From: Talinum fruticosum
Taxonomy: Eukaryota; Streptophyta; Magnoliopsida; Caryophyllales; Talinaceae
NCBI GenBank assembly: GCA_021018815.1
Contig: JAITYX010000016.1
Span: 2,672,001-2,736,000 of the forward strand
Length of the DNA stretch: 64,000 bases
Direction: 5' to 3'
Part shown: one piece after another, positions 63,669-64,000 of the stretch
Position numbering within the stretch: position 1 is the first letter of the stretch
Layout: every line of letters begins with the position of its first letter
Made by a program: the position numbers and the translations under genes
The notes under the pieces: generated by a model
Database searches by the model: none
The model's input: the letters and a program-made list of their open reading frames with translations, nothing else
Told to the model about the DNA's origin: nothing

Positions 63669-64000
63669 TTTTTTTCTTTTGGTTGAATAAATATGTATTT
63701 ACTAGTCTATTTACGAATAAATATGTGTTTGCTAGTCTATTTACGAACAATCAAACGAACTAATTGATTATATAAATGCTGAAATTTTGCATAATTACAA
63801 AGGCTTAGAACTCGATACAATATTGTTCGTATATTACCTATAATATGATGTGTTTTAACTTTGGGGGACGCAAGTGTCTTAAAACCTTATTAGGGATAAT
63901 GGATGGATTTTTGTTCTTTGTTATGTATTCATAATAGACCTCTTATTTTTAAGTTACTGATTGTGAAAAAGGATCTGGTTGCTGTAAAAGCGGTAAGGAG
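63669..64000. other. BURP-C 3' flank
   Basis: Contains a tandem phrase AATAAATATGTATTTACTAGTCTATTTACGA repeated imperfectly at about 63,687 and 63,716 (given here only as a landmark: AATAAATATG then CTAGTCTATTTACGA). No gene is seen. Confidence 0.4.

Overview
The window is nuclear DNA from a dicot plant, probably a core eudicot. It has intron-containing genes with GT-AG junctions, plant-specific families (SWI3D, CLPP6, BURP, organ-specific protein/DUF2775), AT-rich intergenic DNA and many plant transposons (Ty1/copia, L1-type LINE, CACTA, hAT MITEs, TRIM, tRNA-derived SINE). The species cannot be fixed from the sequence. No tRNA, rRNA or CRISPR array was seen.

Layout. 1-2.4 kb: nothing recognised. 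2.4-9.0 kb, minus strand: a seven-exon SWI3D gene (SWI/SNF core subunit: SWIRM, ZZ, SANT, C-terminal coiled coil). Its first exon carries an apparent 1-base deletion. 9.4-23.3 kb: a transposon block. It holds two LINE fragments, a 2.0-kb solo LTR with a matching 5-bp duplication and a long TA microsatellite inside it, and an L1-type LINE split by a complete but decayed copia element flanked by an exact TGGTG duplication. 23.3-41.4 kb: mostly gene-poor, with MITEs, a TRIM, a tandem-repeat LTR remnant and a CACTA element with perfect boundaries (CCA duplication). It also holds one small organ-specific-protein gene at 27.5-28.2 kb. 41.5-63.7 kb: a gene cluster of alternating families plus the unrelated plastid protease gene CLPP6.

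The main point of interest is that cluster. Small secreted organ-specific proteins (OSP, DUF2775) lie on the minus strand and BURP-domain proteins on the plus strand. The order suggests three head-to-head units: OSP1/BURP-A, OSP2/pseudo-BURP-B, and OSP3 plus pseudo-OSP4/BURP-C. All three intact OSP genes, and BURP-A, have a 15-17 codon signal-peptide exon followed by a phase-0 intron. The OSPs carry short repeats ending in Tyr (NVSVY, NISIY, NISLY, NAIIY) inside a conserved D/E-F-E/D-P-R-P context. The BURP proteins keep all four CH motifs but have no core-like repeat of their own. This fits a split burpitide (ribosomal cyclopeptide) system, in which the OSP is the precursor and the BURP protein is the copper-dependent side-chain cyclase acting in trans. 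That role is inferred; the gene structures, repeats and pseudogenes are read directly from the sequence.
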